A stretch of DNA of 64,000 nucleotides from Gammaproteobacteria bacterium. Lineage in GTDB: Bacteria > Pseudomonadota > Gammaproteobacteria > Pseudomonadales > Alcanivoracaceae. Location: positions 186,001 through 250,000 of the forward strand of contig JAGPVL010000017.1 of assembly GCA_018067045.1 (NCBI GenBank), given 5' to 3'. Position numbers and translations under genes: made by a program. How positions within the stretch are numbered: the first letter of the stretch is position 1; each line of letters begins with the position of its first letter. Positions 63,959-64,000 of this stretch are shown here, piece by piece. The notes under the pieces were generated by a model that worked only from the letters and a program-made list of their open reading frames with translations, made no database searches and was not told the DNA's origin.

Positions 63959-64000
63959 ATGGGCATCCTCGTCTACGCAGAACACGACAATAGCAGCCTT
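63959..64000 (+). CDS. etfA: Electron transfer flavoprotein alpha subunit, 5' end only
   Basis: ATG at 63959, one base after the etfB TAA. Only 14 codons are in the window (MGILVYAEHDNSSL), which match the usual ETF-alpha start (ILV-AEHDN). The gene runs off the right edge. Confidence 0.93.
   Translation, partial: MGILVYAEHDNSSL

Overview
This window is a chromosomal segment of a Gammaproteobacterium of the Pseudomonas/Oceanospirillum type. The gene order prmB-aroC-MFS, then LysR<>leuC-leuD-leuB-asd-asd-like-fimV-truA-trpF, then accD-folC-dedD-cvpA-purF-metZ closely follows the Pseudomonas aeruginosa chromosome as I remember it. Differences include trpBA lying between trpF and accD. A membrane alkane hydroxylase (AlkB), a PsrA-type operator at the etf genes and a Kv-type channel suggest a marine, lipid- or hydrocarbon-using relative such as the Thalassolituus/Oceanobacter group. 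The genus is an inference.

Layout. 1-4.8 kb: a truncated EVE-domain gene, prmB, aroC, a transporter and a LysR regulator. 5-20.7 kb: one long + strand run of amino-acid and precursor genes (leucine, aspartate family, tryptophan) with the polar hub protein FimV, then accD, folC, dedD and cvpA. 20.7-23.7 kb: purF and metZ. 23.7-27.7 kb: a moxR-DUF58-transglutaminase operon. 27.8-33.8 kb: an UndA-like diiron oxidase, a histidine phosphatase, an ABC exporter pair, queF and an AbgT transporter. 33.9-36.6 kb: a CyaB-like adenylate cyclase, a nitroreductase and a thioesterase. 36.7-37.2 kb: a tRNA-Ser locus in which the intact gene sits between broken tRNA pieces and two stretches of consecutive hairpins. 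37.2-42.5 kb: glutaredoxin, TetR<>alkB, a PhzF-like protein and metY. 42.6-48.3 kb: envelope proteins. 48.5-53.9 kb: a DEAD-box helicase, a CHASE2 cyclase with a FecR-like partner, and a potassium channel. 54-61 kb: esterase, peroxiredoxin-like protein, DAHP synthase, sirtuin, an unknown small protein, a GNAT-amidohydrolase fusion and a LigB-type dioxygenase. 61-64 kb: etfQO divergent from etfB-etfA.

How the genes work together. Most of the first 24 kb is core biosynthesis. DAHP synthase, chorismate synthase and TrpFBA belong to the aromatic pathway. Asd, MetZ and MetY belong to the aspartate/methionine pathways, with two different sulfhydrylases. A theme of fatty-acid and hydrocarbon metabolism runs through the accessory part: AlkB, the UndA-like oxidase, acyl-CoA thioesterase and the ETF/ETF-QO electron path. 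Two class III adenylate cyclases with different sensory halves suggest cAMP signalling fed by membrane or envelope cues.

The least explained structure is the tRNA-Ser locus at 36.7-37.2 kb. Other points for follow-up are the UndA-like enzyme, a C-terminal tandem repeat in the CyaB-like cyclase, and an unknown protein at 58.15 kb whose start codon overlaps that of the divergent sirtuin gene. I saw no CRISPR array, no insertion sequence with a transposase, no rRNA and no prophage.
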